Of a stretch of DNA of 64,000 bases, positions 19,257-28,179 are shown in pieces; within the stretch, counting starts at the first letter, position 1, and the number at the start of each line of letters is the position of its first letter. The translations under genes were made by a program, and so were the position numbers. This DNA comes from Flexifilum sp963727545 (GTDB taxonomy: Bacteria > Chloroflexota > Anaerolineae > Aggregatilineales > Phototrophicaceae). The stretch spans positions 1 through 64,000 of the forward strand of contig CAVSGS010000020.1 of assembly GCA_963727545.1 (NCBI GenBank). Direction: 5' to 3'. The notes beneath the pieces are model-generated. The model saw only the letters and a program-made list of their open reading frames with translations, ran no database searches and was not told where the DNA came from.

Positions 19257-20414
19257 ATGACAGCGATCAAATATCCGGTGTTCGTCCTGATCCTCGTGGT
19301 CGGGCTGCTGTTCGCCTTCGCTCAGCCGAGCCACGCCGACGACGGCGTGACGCAGCTCTGCCCGGCGGTCGGGATTCAGGAACGCGACGCCGATTTCCAA
19401 CCCGGCGGCATCATCCTGACGACCTTCGACAAAAGCGCGATCTGGGTCTACAACGTCGATAACGGACGACGCTACCCGCTGCCGGAGACCTCACCCTGCG
19501 GGCACAACTGCACCCTCTCGCCGGATGCGACGTGGCTGACCTACTTCAACGACCCGACCAACACCTTCAACCGGATGCGGCTCGACGGCACCGAGCGGGC
19601 GCTGGTCGCCGAAAACGCCGCCGAGGTTTCGTGGTGGAGCGCCGATACGCTGCTGATCTGGACTCCCGGCAAGCGCGCCTATCTCCAGCAGATGGGCAGC
19701 GACGCCCGCGATTATCTGAACGTCCAAAGCGTCAACTCGGTGCAGCCCGGCGGGCGCTACGGCGTCTTGATCGAGCCGAAAGACGACGGCTTCGAGCGCT
19801 ATCTGGTCAATCTCGACCTGCGCGGTTTGGAGGACATCAGCGACCAGCGCGTCGATCTGGGGGTCGATCAAGCCTACTTTGACGCGCAGTCGTGGTCGCC
19901 GGATGGTCAATGGCTGGCGTTCGTTCGACCGGTTGCGACCAGCAGCGGACGCAGCGGCAGTGAAATCTTCGCCATCCAGCCGGGTGACACCGCCCCGATT
20001 CAGTGGACGCACCTGACCGACACTTACGGCGCGGTGCGGATCAACGGCGTTTCGGTCGGCGAGTTGAGTTGGTCGCCCGACGGCACGCGGATCGCCTTCT
20101 GGGTGACGGCGATCACCGGCGGCGACCCGACCGTCAACCTCGGCACCAGCGTGATCCACATCCTCGACGTGGCGAGCGGCAGCGTCACCGCTTACTGCGG
20201 TTATGCCACCAACGAGCAGACGCCGAATCCGTCGCGGCTGGTCTGGTCGCCCGACGGCACCACCCTTGCCTTCGCCGGAGTCGTCCCCGGCGACGACAGC
20301 GGCTATCACCTGCTGACGCTGGATACCGCGACCGGGACGCTCACCTCGCTGAGCGTCGGCGTCTATCCGGCATTCGGCAGCCCGGACGTGATCGCATGGG
20401 GCACCCGTCCGTGA
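19257..20414 (+). CDS. Secreted TolB-like beta-propeller protein
   Basis: A 385-residue protein with a signal peptide (VFVLILVVGLLFAFAQPSHA). It has repeated propeller blades with the WSPDG signature: SWSPDGQWLAFVRP, SWSPDGTRIAFWVT and VWSPDGTTLAFAG, and a degenerate earlier copy LSPDATWLTYF. Such proteins act as periplasmic or surface interaction scaffolds. It sits between an uncharacterised gene (1-nt gap) and a membrane protein gene whose GTG start overlaps its stop. Confidence 0.82.
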   Translation: MTAIKYPVFVLILVVGLLFAFAQPSHADDGVTQLCPAVGIQERDADFQPGGIILTTFDKSAIWVYNVDNGRRYPLPETSPCGHNCTLSPDATWLTYFNDPTNTFNRMRLDGTERALVAENAAEVSWWSADTLLIWTPGKRAYLQQMGSDARDYLNVQSVNSVQPGGRYGVLIEPKDDGFERYLVNLDLRGLEDISDQRVDLGVDQAYFDAQSWSPDGQWLAFVRPVATSSGRSGSEIFAIQPGDTAPIQWTHLTDTYGAVRINGVSVGELSWSPDGTRIAFWVTAITGGDPTVNLGTSVIHILDVASGSVTAYCGYATNEQTPNPSRLVWSPDGTTLAFAGVVPGDDSGYHLLTLDTATGTLTSLSVGVYPAFGSPDVIAWGTRP

Positions 20415-21346
20415 CTCGCCGCGTGGCGCAGAGCAAACCCACGCCTGCGATCCTCAGTTGGCGGCTCTGGCGCGCGCTCAATCACCCGCCGCTGCGGTCA
20501 CCGCTGTTCCGCCGCGCCTATGCCGATCAATATCCGCCGGTGCTCGGCAGCTATCCGGTGATTCGACTGCCCTTCATTGGCGTCGTCCGCAACCTCGGCT
20601 TGATCCTGCTGCCGATTGTGTTGATCCTGCTCGGCGCGCCGATCCTCGCCCTGCTCTACTATCTGGCGCTCAGCCTCGCCGTGATCCTGCTGCCAGTCGC
20701 CAACACGATTTACGGCTTGGCGCATACCATCAACGCCAGCGCCGGGATTACCCGCGAGCGCGTCCGCCAAACTTACGACGTGCTCTGCACCGCGCTGCCC
20801 GGCAGCATCGGGATGCACTGGGCATACTGCACCGGCTGGCTGCACTATCACCTCACCTTCCGCTACGCCGTGCTCGGCATCCTCTTGACCGGGATGGTCG
20901 CCAGCGTGTTCGGCTTGTCGGCGCAGTTGGTCTTCGGCGGCGCGCCGGTTCCGGTCTGGGTGACCGTGATCCGCGCGCTGGCGCTCGCTACGCTGTTCGT
21001 GATCGACTTCGCCCAGTCGATCGTCGTCAGCAGCTTGACGACGCTGATCGTCCCCAGCTACGCCGCCGACGAGACCAACGCCCGCGTCATCGCTGCCGGG
21101 GTTTACTTGACGCTGCAAGCGGCGGTTTACCTCTCAACGCTGCTGGTCGCGGGTTACGGACTGCCGGGGCTGTTCGCGCTGTTCGGCTTCTCCGCCGAAG
21201 TGTCCGCCGCGCTGACGCCGCCCTTGATGCTGGCGTTCTTCGCGATACTGCGCGAACTACTGATCAGCGGGCTGTGGCGGATCGTCGAACAGCAGCTGAG
21301 TACCAATCAGCTGGAACTCGACGCCGTGACCGGGCACGCGCTATAA
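20411..21346 (+). CDS. Integral membrane protein related to the 15707-16612 product
   Basis: A 311-residue protein with about six helices. GTG 20411 overlaps the TolB-like stop (GTGA), so translation is coupled; a longer frame upstream is only a shadow of that gene. Shared features with the divergent operon's membrane protein are the SWRLWRALNHPPLRSPLF opening, a cytoplasmic loop after helix 2 (INASAGITRERVRQTYDVL) and size. It could be a permease-like half, but no ATPase is linked. Function unknown. Confidence 0.65.
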   Translation: MTRRVAQSKPTPAILSWRLWRALNHPPLRSPLFRRAYADQYPPVLGSYPVIRLPFIGVVRNLGLILLPIVLILLGAPILALLYYLALSLAVILLPVANTIYGLAHTINASAGITRERVRQTYDVLCTALPGSIGMHWAYCTGWLHYHLTFRYAVLGILLTGMVASVFGLSAQLVFGGAPVPVWVTVIRALALATLFVIDFAQSIVVSSLTTLIVPSYAADETNARVIAAGVYLTLQAAVYLSTLLVAGYGLPGLFALFGFSAEVSAALTPPLMLAFFAILRELLISGLWRIVEQQLSTNQLELDAVTGHAL

Positions 21347-21403
21347 TGATTTATCATCATCGCCATGATAATAATGGCGAACGCTGAGTTATCGGAGCTT
21401 TCA

Positions 21404-22390
21404 GTGACCCAAACGATTAATCCCGACGCCATCCCGGTCGACCCGGCTGGATGGCAGCCCGACCCCGAACATCCGCGCCGCCGCCCGCCGTGGATCAAGG
21501 TGCGCGCGCCCAGCGGTGAGAACTACGAGCGCGTCTACGACTTGATGCGCAACCACAAGCTCAACACCGTCTGCGAAGAAGCGCAGTGTCCCAACCTCGG
21601 CGAGTGCTGGGGACGCGGCACGGCAACCTTCCTGATGATGGGCGACACCTGCACCCGCTCGTGCGGCTTCTGCGACATCAAAACCGGACGCCCCAGCCCA
21701 CTCGACTGGGCGGAGCCGAACCGCATCGCCGAGACCGTCCGCGCGATGGACCTGCGCCACGTCGTCATCACCAGCGTCAACCGCGACGAACGCGCCGACG
21801 GTGGCGCGCCGATCTTCGCGATGGTCATCAAGCGGATTCGCCAGCTTCAGCCCGGCTGCTCGATTGAGGTGCTGATCCCGGACTTCAAGGGCAACAAAGC
21901 CGCGCTGGAAATCGTCATGAAGGCGCAGCCGGAAATCCTCAACCACAACGTCGAGACCGTGCCGCGCCTGTTCAAGCAGGTGCAGCCGCAGGATCACTAC
22001 GAGTGGGCGATGACGACCCTCGCCAACGCCAAGGCGATGGATCCGCTGGTGCTGACCAAGAGCGGGATCATGGTCGGCTTGGGCGAGACCTTCGACGAAG
22101 TGGTCGAAGTCATGCACGATCTGGTGGATCGCGGCGTCGATATTCTGACCATCGGGCAGTATCTCCAGCCGAGCAAGAAGCACCTGCCGGTCGAGCGCTT
22201 CTATTTACCGGAAGAATTCGACCGCTTCATCGAAATCGGCAAGGAGATCGGCTTCAAGTGGGTCGAGAGCGGTCCGCTGGTCCGCAGCAGCTACCGCGCT
22301 GACCGCCAAGTCCGCGAACTGTCGAAGCTGAACTTCATCCATACCCCCCGGAAGCAACCAGCGACTAGGAGTGGATCATGGCGCAGCTAG
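21404..22390 (+). CDS. lipA: Lipoyl synthase
   Basis: A 328-residue radical SAM enzyme that inserts sulfur into octanoyl groups on E2 and GcvH proteins. Auxiliary cluster motif: CEEAQCPNLGEC. Radical SAM motif: CTRSCGFC. Also VTSVNRDE-like ITSVNRDERADGG, PQILNHN-like PEILNHNVETVPRL, KSGIMVGLGE and GPLVRSSYRA. GTG 21404 is preceded by GGAG at 6 nt; two ATG codons at 21365 and 21374 lack a ribosome site. The last residues overlap the Uma2 gene by 13 nt. No lipB is in the window. Confidence 0.95.
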   Translation: MTQTINPDAIPVDPAGWQPDPEHPRRRPPWIKVRAPSGENYERVYDLMRNHKLNTVCEEAQCPNLGECWGRGTATFLMMGDTCTRSCGFCDIKTGRPSPLDWAEPNRIAETVRAMDLRHVVITSVNRDERADGGAPIFAMVIKRIRQLQPGCSIEVLIPDFKGNKAALEIVMKAQPEILNHNVETVPRLFKQVQPQDHYEWAMTTLANAKAMDPLVLTKSGIMVGLGETFDEVVEVMHDLVDRGVDILTIGQYLQPSKKHLPVERFYLPEEFDRFIEIGKEIGFKWVESGPLVRSSYRADRQVRELSKLNFIHTPRKQPATRSGSWRS

Positions 22391-22956
22391 AATTACAAGA
22401 ACGCCTCTACACTGCCGACGATTTGTGGGAACTCGCGCACCAACCGGAGTACGAAGGCAAACGGCTGCAGCTCATCGAAGGAGAAGTATACGAGATGCCT
22501 CCGACCGGCGGTGAACACGGCGGGATCACGCTCGACATTGGCGCGCAGATTCGCAATCACGTCAAAGCGCACGATCTTGGCTATACGACGGCTGCCGAAA
22601 CCGGGTTCATCTTGTTCAAGAATCCGGCGGGGAAAGACACGGTGGTCGCGCCAGACGTGGGTTTCATCGCCAAAGCGCGCCTGCCCCAAGGACTGCCGAC
22701 CGGCTACGTCCCGTTAGCGCCCGATCTGGCGGTCGAGGTGGTCTCGCCCGGTGACAGCGCCGACGAGGTAGACCGCAAAGTTCTGCTCTATCTGCGCTAC
22801 GGCACTCGCCTTGTCTGGGTCGTTTACCCCAAAACCAAGACGATGATCGCGCAGACGCCGACGGGTATTGAGCGTTACGACGCCGACAGCACGCTCGACG
22901 GCGGCGACGTCTTACCCGGCTTCACGCTGGTACTGCGCGACATTTTCCCGCAATAA
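22378..22956 (+). CDS. Uma2 family endonuclease (DUF820)
   Basis: A 192-residue PD-(D/E)xK-fold protein. Motifs: YEMPPTGGEHGGI, PDVGFIAKARL (Asp), and PDLAVEVVSPGDSADEVDRK (Glu then downstream Lys), followed by LRYGTRLVWVVYP. This family is expanded in Cyanobacteria and Chloroflexota; its targets are unknown and the nuclease label comes from the fold. ATG follows AGGAG by 6 nt. It overlaps lipA but is probably an independent mobile-type gene. Confidence 0.9.
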   Translation: MAQLELQERLYTADDLWELAHQPEYEGKRLQLIEGEVYEMPPTGGEHGGITLDIGAQIRNHVKAHDLGYTTAAETGFILFKNPAGKDTVVAPDVGFIAKARLPQGLPTGYVPLAPDLAVEVVSPGDSADEVDRKVLLYLRYGTRLVWVVYPKTKTMIAQTPTGIERYDADSTLDGGDVLPGFTLVLRDIFPQ

Positions 22957-22975
22957 ACCGGACTAACAGCATCAA

Positions 22976-23039
22976 CCACCGAGATCACAAAGGACACAGA
23001 GGATTTTCTTCTTTGTGTCCTCTGTGTCCTTTGCGGTTC
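22976..23039. repeat. Long intergenic inverted repeat (GGACACAGAGG type)
   Basis: Perfect 16-bp arms caaaggacacagagga (22988-23003) and its complement (23018-23033), with partly matching outer arms (accaccg / cggttc). It lies between convergent genes (Uma2 and the DnaB-like gene). Similar in build to 35414-35482. Confidence 0.85.
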
Positions 23040-23059
23040 AAGCATTTTTATTTTTGAAA

Positions 23060-24244
23060 TTACGTCTCGATGATCTTTTCGTCGATCAACTGCTGCTGCA
23101 CCTTCTGACCGCGCGGGTCGAAGGCGAAATGCTGTCCGTGTAGCTGAAATTCCATGTCCTGCATGGCGCGTCCGGCGCGATTCTTCTCGATGGTGAAGAC
23201 CACCCAGTCGCGGAACTGCTTCGCCGTGTAGGGATTGAAGGCGACGTGATCCTTCGACATGATCTGATACTTGTTGTTCATGATCAGCGCGATGTCGGAC
23301 TCGTAGTCAAGCGCGCTGCTGCCGCGTAGATGGAACAGGTGAATGCGCTTGCTCTTGAGACCTTCCCGATCCGCCGCGACGATCGACCAGACCGGCACGT
23401 CGAGCGACATGGCGATGTCCTTCAGCCCCTCGACGATGATCGTCACCTTGTCGTTCTCGTCGCGCGGGCGTTCGGGATGCACCGCGACCTTTTGCAGGTA
23501 ATCCACGAACAGGACGACGTTGCCGCCGGTCGCGTCACACAGGCGCGCGGTCATTTCCTTGATCGCCCGCAGCGTGGTCACGGCGGGGCTGGCTTTGACG
23601 AGGATCATCCGGTCGGCGTAGCGCACCAACCGCGCGAGGCTCGGTGCGGTTTTGGGGTTATCGCGCAGGATGGCTTGCAGCGACCCGGCACCGCCATCAC
23701 GCCCCATGAATTCCTTCGCCCGCTGCGCCACGATGATCTGGTACAGATCGCGCAGCTTAATGCCCCGGCTCAGGTCGATTTCCGGCGGATTCACGCTTTC
23801 CATGCACAGCAAGCGGTGCATCAGATGCGTTTCCGTATGCTCGTAGGAGAGGTAAAACACGTATTGATCGGGGCGCAAGGCGATATTCCGCGCGATTTGC
23901 AGCGTGGCGATCGTCTTGCCGATCCCCTGCGCGCCACCGAGCAGCACCAATTCGGTTTTGCGCAGCCCACCGCCGATAAACCCGTCAAGCGGGTCGAAAC
24001 CGGTCGGCAAGGGGACGTAATCCACCAAATCGCCACGCACGACGCGCTCATTGGCTTCATTGAGCACCTGCGTCAGCGTGCGCGGCAGGTGAGCGTTCCC
24101 GCGCATGTTGTTGGACGCCGGCGGCGCGCTCGGTGCGCGCCGTACAGCCGACGCCTGATAATTCGCATCATTCTGATCGGGCTGGTCGAACTGTGACGGA
24201 TCGTCTGGTTCTTCTAAGTGATCAGTAAATCGGCGTGTGGTCAT
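23060..24244 (-). CDS. DnaB-type RecA-fold ATPase without the DnaB N-terminal domain
   Basis: A 394-residue protein. A disordered N terminus (about 60 residues) is followed by a DnaB_C/RecA core: LPTGFDPLDGFIGGGLRKTE, Walker A GGAQGIGKTIATLQ, YEHTETHLMHRLL, Walker B VVLFVDYLQKVAV, and the DnaB-like RGSSALDYESDIALIMNNK with TIEKNRAGRA. The primase-binding N-terminal domain of replicative DnaB is missing, so it is unlikely to be the main replicative helicase. It may be an accessory helicase or a KaiC/RadA-like switch. It is divergent from sigA with its own promoter. Confidence 0.8.
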   Translation of the reverse strand: MTTRRFTDHLEEPDDPSQFDQPDQNDANYQASAVRRAPSAPPASNNMRGNAHLPRTLTQVLNEANERVVRGDLVDYVPLPTGFDPLDGFIGGGLRKTELVLLGGAQGIGKTIATLQIARNIALRPDQYVFYLSYEHTETHLMHRLLCMESVNPPEIDLSRGIKLRDLYQIIVAQRAKEFMGRDGGAGSLQAILRDNPKTAPSLARLVRYADRMILVKASPAVTTLRAIKEMTARLCDATGGNVVLFVDYLQKVAVHPERPRDENDKVTIIVEGLKDIAMSLDVPVWSIVAADREGLKSKRIHLFHLRGSSALDYESDIALIMNNKYQIMSKDHVAFNPYTAKQFRDWVVFTIEKNRAGRAMQDMEFQLHGQHFAFDPRGQKVQQQLIDEKIIET

Positions 24245-24278
24245 ACTAAGTTACCAGTCCCTAACTCCACGTAATCTA

Positions 24279-24306
24279 ATCATACTATATCGCTGAAATC
24301 TGACAA
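24279..24306 (-). promoter_or_regulatory. Promoter of the DnaB-like gene
   Basis: Minus-strand TTGTCA (24301-24306), a 16-nt spacer and TATGAT (24279-24284), about 30 nt upstream of the start codon. The rest of the gap to sigA (to 24556) is AT-rich and should hold the sigA promoter, which I could not pin down. Confidence 0.6.
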
Positions 24307-24556
24307 ATAGTTCAGTTAAGATAAGTTTCTTTTTGGTTTGGAAATCAGGTGATTCGTGAATTTTTAGCGGCAGAAAATGTTCATTTGCGTCCAATTGCAC
24401 AAAATCTGGTCTGCCCGGTAATTCACAAAGATACACGAACCGTGTTAAAATATTGAGGTTTGGTCTATTTGGTATCCTTTCGTCGGGTTTGTACAGCGTG
24501 TACGAACGTGGCAGAGTTTTTGCCAATCCACATTATGGAGGAGGCAGAGAGCCGTC

Positions 24557-25729
24557 GTGATACAGGAACTCTTAAACCGGGCTGACCAGCGCGGCTACGT
24601 AACCTTTGAGGACGTTCTTGAAGTGCTGGACGAAGATGGCGATGACGTCAACGCCATCGAGAACATTCTTTACGAGCTAGACGAGTTAGGAGTCGAACTG
24701 CGCCAAGACAACGAACAAGCCGACCCCCTCATGCTCGCTGAAGAAGGCGATCCCGAATTCGAACCGGAAGAGATTCTCCAAGACCCGACCGTCGGCGACA
24801 TCAGCGCTGTCTCGGCTGACGACCCGGTGGGGCTGTACTTCCGGCAGATGGCGCAGGAACCACTGCTGACTGCTCTTGAGGAAATTGACCTCGCCAAACG
24901 GATCGAAATGGGCAAGCAGGCGCGCGAAACCCTGCTCCGCATGAGTTCGCGCGACCTCTACAGTGAAGCGTGGATCGCGCATCTGGAGCGGCTCGTCTAC
25001 GATGGGCAAGCCGCCCGCGAGCATCTCGGACGCGCGAATACCCGCCTTGTCGTCAGTATCGCTAAGCGCTACATGGGTCAAGGGCTGCCCTTCCCGGATC
25101 TGATTCAAGAGGGCAACGTCGGTCTGATGCGCGCCGTAGACAAATACGACTACAAACGCGGCAATCGCTTCAGCACCTACGCGACGTGGTGGATCCGCCA
25201 AGCGATCACCCGCGCGCTCGCCCAGAAGACCCGCACGATCCGCATTCCCCTCCACATGACCGAACGTATCCGCCAGATGTACCGCACCGCGCAATCGCTG
25301 GAGCAGAGTCTCGGACGTCGTCCCTCGCCGGAAGAAATCGCCGCCGAGATGGAACTGCCCGCCGACACCATCCGCAGCATGATGGACGCCAGCCAGCACG
25401 CCATCGCGCTGGAGCGCCCGGTCGGTGACGACGGCGACAGTGAATTCGGGGATTTCATCGAGGATCAGGACTCGCCTAGCCCGGTCGAATCGGCGACTCA
25501 GCATTTGCTGCAAGAAACCATCGAAGAAGTGCTGAGCGAACTGACACCGCGCCAGAGTCACATTTTGCGCTTGCGCTTCGGGCTTGGCGGCGGTGAGCCG
25601 CACACGCTGGAAGAAATCGCCAACAAGTTCGGGCTAAGCCGCGAACGCATCCGCCAGCTTGAGAAAGAAGCGCTGCGGCGGCTGCGCCATCCGCGCCTCG
25701 CTCACAATTTGCGCGATTACCTCGGCTGA
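24557..25729 (+). CDS. rpoD: RNA polymerase sigma factor RpoD/SigA
   Basis: A 390-residue group 1/2 sigma-70 protein. A short region 1.1 (IQELLNRADQRGYVTFEDVL) is followed by region 1.2 (DPVGLYFRQMAQEPLLTALEE). Region 2 has NTRLVVSIAKRYMGQGLPF, DLIQEGNVGLMRAVDKYDY and FSTYATWWIRQAITRAL. Region 3 has IRIPLHMTERI, and region 4 has LTPRQSHILRLRFGLGG with the helix-turn-helix LEEIANKFGLSRERIRQLE. Presence of region 1.1 supports the housekeeping factor. The start is GTG with GGAGG upstream. Confidence 0.96.
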   Translation: MIQELLNRADQRGYVTFEDVLEVLDEDGDDVNAIENILYELDELGVELRQDNEQADPLMLAEEGDPEFEPEEILQDPTVGDISAVSADDPVGLYFRQMAQEPLLTALEEIDLAKRIEMGKQARETLLRMSSRDLYSEAWIAHLERLVYDGQAAREHLGRANTRLVVSIAKRYMGQGLPFPDLIQEGNVGLMRAVDKYDYKRGNRFSTYATWWIRQAITRALAQKTRTIRIPLHMTERIRQMYRTAQSLEQSLGRRPSPEEIAAEMELPADTIRSMMDASQHAIALERPVGDDGDSEFGDFIEDQDSPSPVESATQHLLQETIEEVLSELTPRQSHILRLRFGLGGGEPHTLEEIANKFGLSRERIRQLEKEALRRLRHPRLAHNLRDYLG

Positions 25730-25755
25730 GCCAACCACATAGTGATCACCCTAAG

Positions 25756-25779
25756 AACCGGGCGCAATGCCCGGTTTTT
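25756..25779 (+). terminator. Rho-independent terminator after rpoD
   Basis: An 8-bp GC-rich stem aaccgggc / gcccggtt (25756-25763 and 25769-25776) with loop gcaat, followed by a run of T. Confidence 0.9.
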
Positions 25780-25793
25780 GATTTAGCGAGGCT

Positions 25794-25821
25794 TTGTGCC
25801 AGCCAAGCGGATCGCTATACT
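25794..25821 (+). promoter_or_regulatory. Probable promoter of the chitinase gene
   Basis: TTGTGC (25794-25799), 16-nt spacer, TATACT (25816-25821), about 43 nt upstream of the start codon. The -35 is a weak match. Confidence 0.45.
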
Positions 25822-25863
25822 AGGTGAATAATTCGTTTCCGTGTCAACTTAGGGGGATACAAA

Positions 25864-27081
25864 ATGCGTTTTCGCAATTTATCAGTTTGCGCGCTGGCAC
25901 TCTTGCTGCTCAGCGCCGTGCCGCTGACCGCACAAGAGAGCACGCCGGAGCCATCAGATTATCGCGTCGTCGGCTACTTCACCTCGTGGGGGATTTACGG
26001 GCGGCAGTACTTCGTCACCGACATCCCGGCGGATCAGGTGACGCACATCAACTACGCCTTTGCCCGCATCTCCGAAGACGGCGAGGTCATGCTCTCGGAT
26101 AATTGGGCGGACGTGGATTTCCCCTACCCGACCGACACCGACAGCGATCCGCTGAAGGGCAACTTCCATCAACTGCAACTGCTCAAAGCCGCGCATCCCA
26201 ACCTGCAAACGCTGATCTCGATTGGCGGGTGGACCTATTCAGGCAGGTTCTCCAACGTCGCGCTGACGGCGGAGTCGCGCGCGAAGTTCGCCAAGTCGGT
26301 GGTCGATTTCGTCGTGCAGTACGGCTTCGACGGCGCGGACATCGACTGGGAGTACCCGACCGGCAACGGAATGCAGGGCAACGTCGAGCGCGCTGAGGAC
26401 AAAGAGAATTACGTCCTGCTGCTGCAAGAACTCCGCAGTCAATTGGACGCGCAGGGCGCGAAGGATGGTCATCACTATCTGCTGACGATTGCCGCCAGCG
26501 CGGGCAGCAGCTACTACAACGCGCTCGATTGGTCGCGGATTGTGCCCGCGCTCGACTGGATCAACGTGATGGCTTACGACATGAGCGGCAGTTGGAGCAG
26601 CGTGACCGGACACAACGCGCCGCTCTACAACTCGACGGCGCACCCGCCCGAAGGCACCAGCGTCAACACGACCATGCAGGCATACCTCGCGCTCGGCATC
26701 CCGTCGAACAAGTTGGTGCTCGGCGTACCGTTTTACGGGCGCGGTTGGAGCGGCGTCGCCGACGTGAACAACGGACTGCATCAACGCTACGACGGACTCC
26801 CGCAAGGAACGTGGGAAGAAGGCGCGTTCGACTACGGCGATCTGGCGGACAACTACGTGCCGACGATGACTCGCTTCTGGGATGACGCGGCGCAAGTGCC
26901 GTGGCTGTTCGACGCCGACAAAGGCGTCATGATCAGCTACGACGACCCCGAGTCGATGGCGCTCAAGGCGCAGTACGTCGTCGATAACGGCTTGGGCGGC
27001 GTCATGTTCTGGGAGTTCACGCAGGACAGCGACAACTATGATTTGCTGGGGACGGTCAATCGCGTGCTGAGCGGGGAGTAA
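25864..27081 (+). CDS. Secreted GH18 chitinase
   Basis: A 405-residue enzyme with a signal peptide (LSVCALALLLLSAVPLTAQ). The GH18 catalytic motif is YGFDGADIDWEYP, with the proton-donor Glu in DIDWE. Other hallmarks are ISIGGWTYSG, INVMAYDMSGSW, LVLGVPFYGRGW and GVMFWEFTQD. It should hydrolyse chitin or related GlcNAc polymers outside the cell. AGGGGG lies before the ATG. It stands alone with its own promoter. Confidence 0.95.
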   Translation: MRFRNLSVCALALLLLSAVPLTAQESTPEPSDYRVVGYFTSWGIYGRQYFVTDIPADQVTHINYAFARISEDGEVMLSDNWADVDFPYPTDTDSDPLKGNFHQLQLLKAAHPNLQTLISIGGWTYSGRFSNVALTAESRAKFAKSVVDFVVQYGFDGADIDWEYPTGNGMQGNVERAEDKENYVLLLQELRSQLDAQGAKDGHHYLLTIAASAGSSYYNALDWSRIVPALDWINVMAYDMSGSWSSVTGHNAPLYNSTAHPPEGTSVNTTMQAYLALGIPSNKLVLGVPFYGRGWSGVADVNNGLHQRYDGLPQGTWEEGAFDYGDLADNYVPTMTRFWDDAAQVPWLFDADKGVMISYDDPESMALKAQYVVDNGLGGVMFWEFTQDSDNYDLLGTVNRVLSGE

Positions 27082-27100
27082 GCAAGGGATTTCAACGCAA

Positions 27101-27132
27101 AGAAAAAGCCCGATGCCTGTGAGCATCGGGCT
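27101..27132 (-). terminator. Terminator oriented for minus-strand transcription
   Basis: A perfect 10-bp stem (agcccgatgc / gcatcgggct, 27107-27116 and 27123-27132). Read on the minus strand it is followed by TTTTTCTTT, so it fits the end of the decayed minus-strand gene upstream of it. It may also stop chitinase transcripts. Confidence 0.7.
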
Positions 27133-27289
27133 AAACTTCAAATCAAGCTTTTTCAACTGAATCAATAGCTTGGCATTATCTGGATTGGCGTTTCTGTCGT
27201 TCTTCTTCATATACATTCGAAAGTTGTCATATTCGCAACTAAATTGTTGTAGTCCCCACGATGAATACCTCTAGAGATTCCTCATATCG

Positions 27290-27826
27290 TCAGGATAGTT
27301 CCAACATAATGTCGGTTCTGTTTCGCGCGTCTTCGAGATCAATGGGAATGAATTCAGCGAGCCCCACCAATCTTATGTAGTCAGTGGCTACAGCAATAAG
27401 TCGTTTCGCTATGTATCGAGACGATAGTCACATCCCTAGTCAGCTTAACGAGATCATGGATCTTGCGCTAAAAATCCCTCTACCACGAAATTATCAGCAT
27501 TTCGTCAACCAAAACACCTTTTGCAAGATTCTCAATTGCTAACCCTTGTAGCATAATCGCTACTCCGACAACACTAGAAATTGAGCGACAAATACTTTCT
27601 TCTTCAGATAGTTCTCTAGTTCCTGAGAGATTGCCTTTCTTCGTTTCCATTCTTTTACGATAGCCTCAAGCTGTATTTGGCATAAAGCCTCAGCTATCGT
27701 GTGAAGCAAATCCGCTGATCGTGTAGTGTCTTACATATAGCCAAGCTAGAGGCATTTGCAAACCTTGATACTCTTTTCGACAACCTTCACGGAAGTATAC
27801 TCATCGTTTACGCTGTTCCTATTTTC
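27290..27826 (-). pseudogene. Decayed gene, probably a HEPN-domain protein
   Basis: No open frame survives, but three minus-strand frames join into protein-like sequence. About 27826-27560 reads NDEYTSVKVVEKSIKV, then TIAEALCQIQLEAIVKEWK up to a TAG. Another frame (27575-27417) continues with AIENLAKGVLVDEM and KIHDLVKLTRDV through two stops. A third (to 27290) gives ATDYIRLVGLAEFIPIDLED and ends at TGA. The pair IENLxKGxL and xHDLVKL with a later IP-x-LED segment is the layout of HEPN-type proteins of roughly this size. At least four in-frame stops and two frameshifts mark it as dead. The HEPN assignment is an inference from motifs. Confidence 0.6.
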
Positions 27827-28132
27827 ACGTCATCGGAATTACTTCTCCTGACTTCAGCGTCCATCGATCCCAGAGTTGCCGCCGAAATCACCAGCACAAA
27901 TAGGCGACTTCTTCATTCCTACATCGCTCAAGCAATTGCGTATCCTGCAACATCGATTCATCGATAGATTTTCAAACTCGAACGCGAATAATTGTCCGCG
28001 GCATCGTCTACAGTGGAAGACTGTTCGATTCATGCTTCGACAACTTCTGTATGCGTCTAGTAAATCCGGTTTCAGCACTACGCATAAACTGTTTTCTAGC
28101 TCGCTTGAGGCAGAAGTATGCTTACAGTAACA
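27827..28132. other. Intergenic region with coding relics
   Basis: No intact gene. On the minus strand, about 27850-27975 keeps a short protein-like stretch (LLERCRNEEVAYLCW) interrupted by stops, just upstream of the decayed HEPN-like gene. It may be its lost N terminus or a neighbour. The wider region 27133-28132 is lower in GC than flanking genes. Between 27133 and 27289 a fragment EYDNFRMYMKKNDRNANP also reads through on the minus strand. Confidence 0.45.
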
Positions 28133-28160
28133 GAGGGCGACACAGTCGTGCGCCCCTACA
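28133..28160. repeat. Dispersed palindromic repeat, copy 3 (imperfect)
   Basis: Partly palindromic, containing gtgcgcccctaca like the other copies (14819, 40943). It lies just downstream of the ABC exporter operon. Confidence 0.55.
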
Positions 28161-28179
28161 GATGATCTCGATTACTAGA

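Noticed and set aside
24251..24526. A 91-codon minus-strand frame between the DnaB-like gene and rpoD
   Set aside because: It contains the DnaB-like promoter, starts inside the rpoD upstream region and has no ribosome site or family pattern.
26239..27216. A 325-codon frame antisense to the chitinase
   Set aside because: Arises from codon bias of the GH18 gene, which has full family support. Only its first residues touch the HEPN-like remnant.
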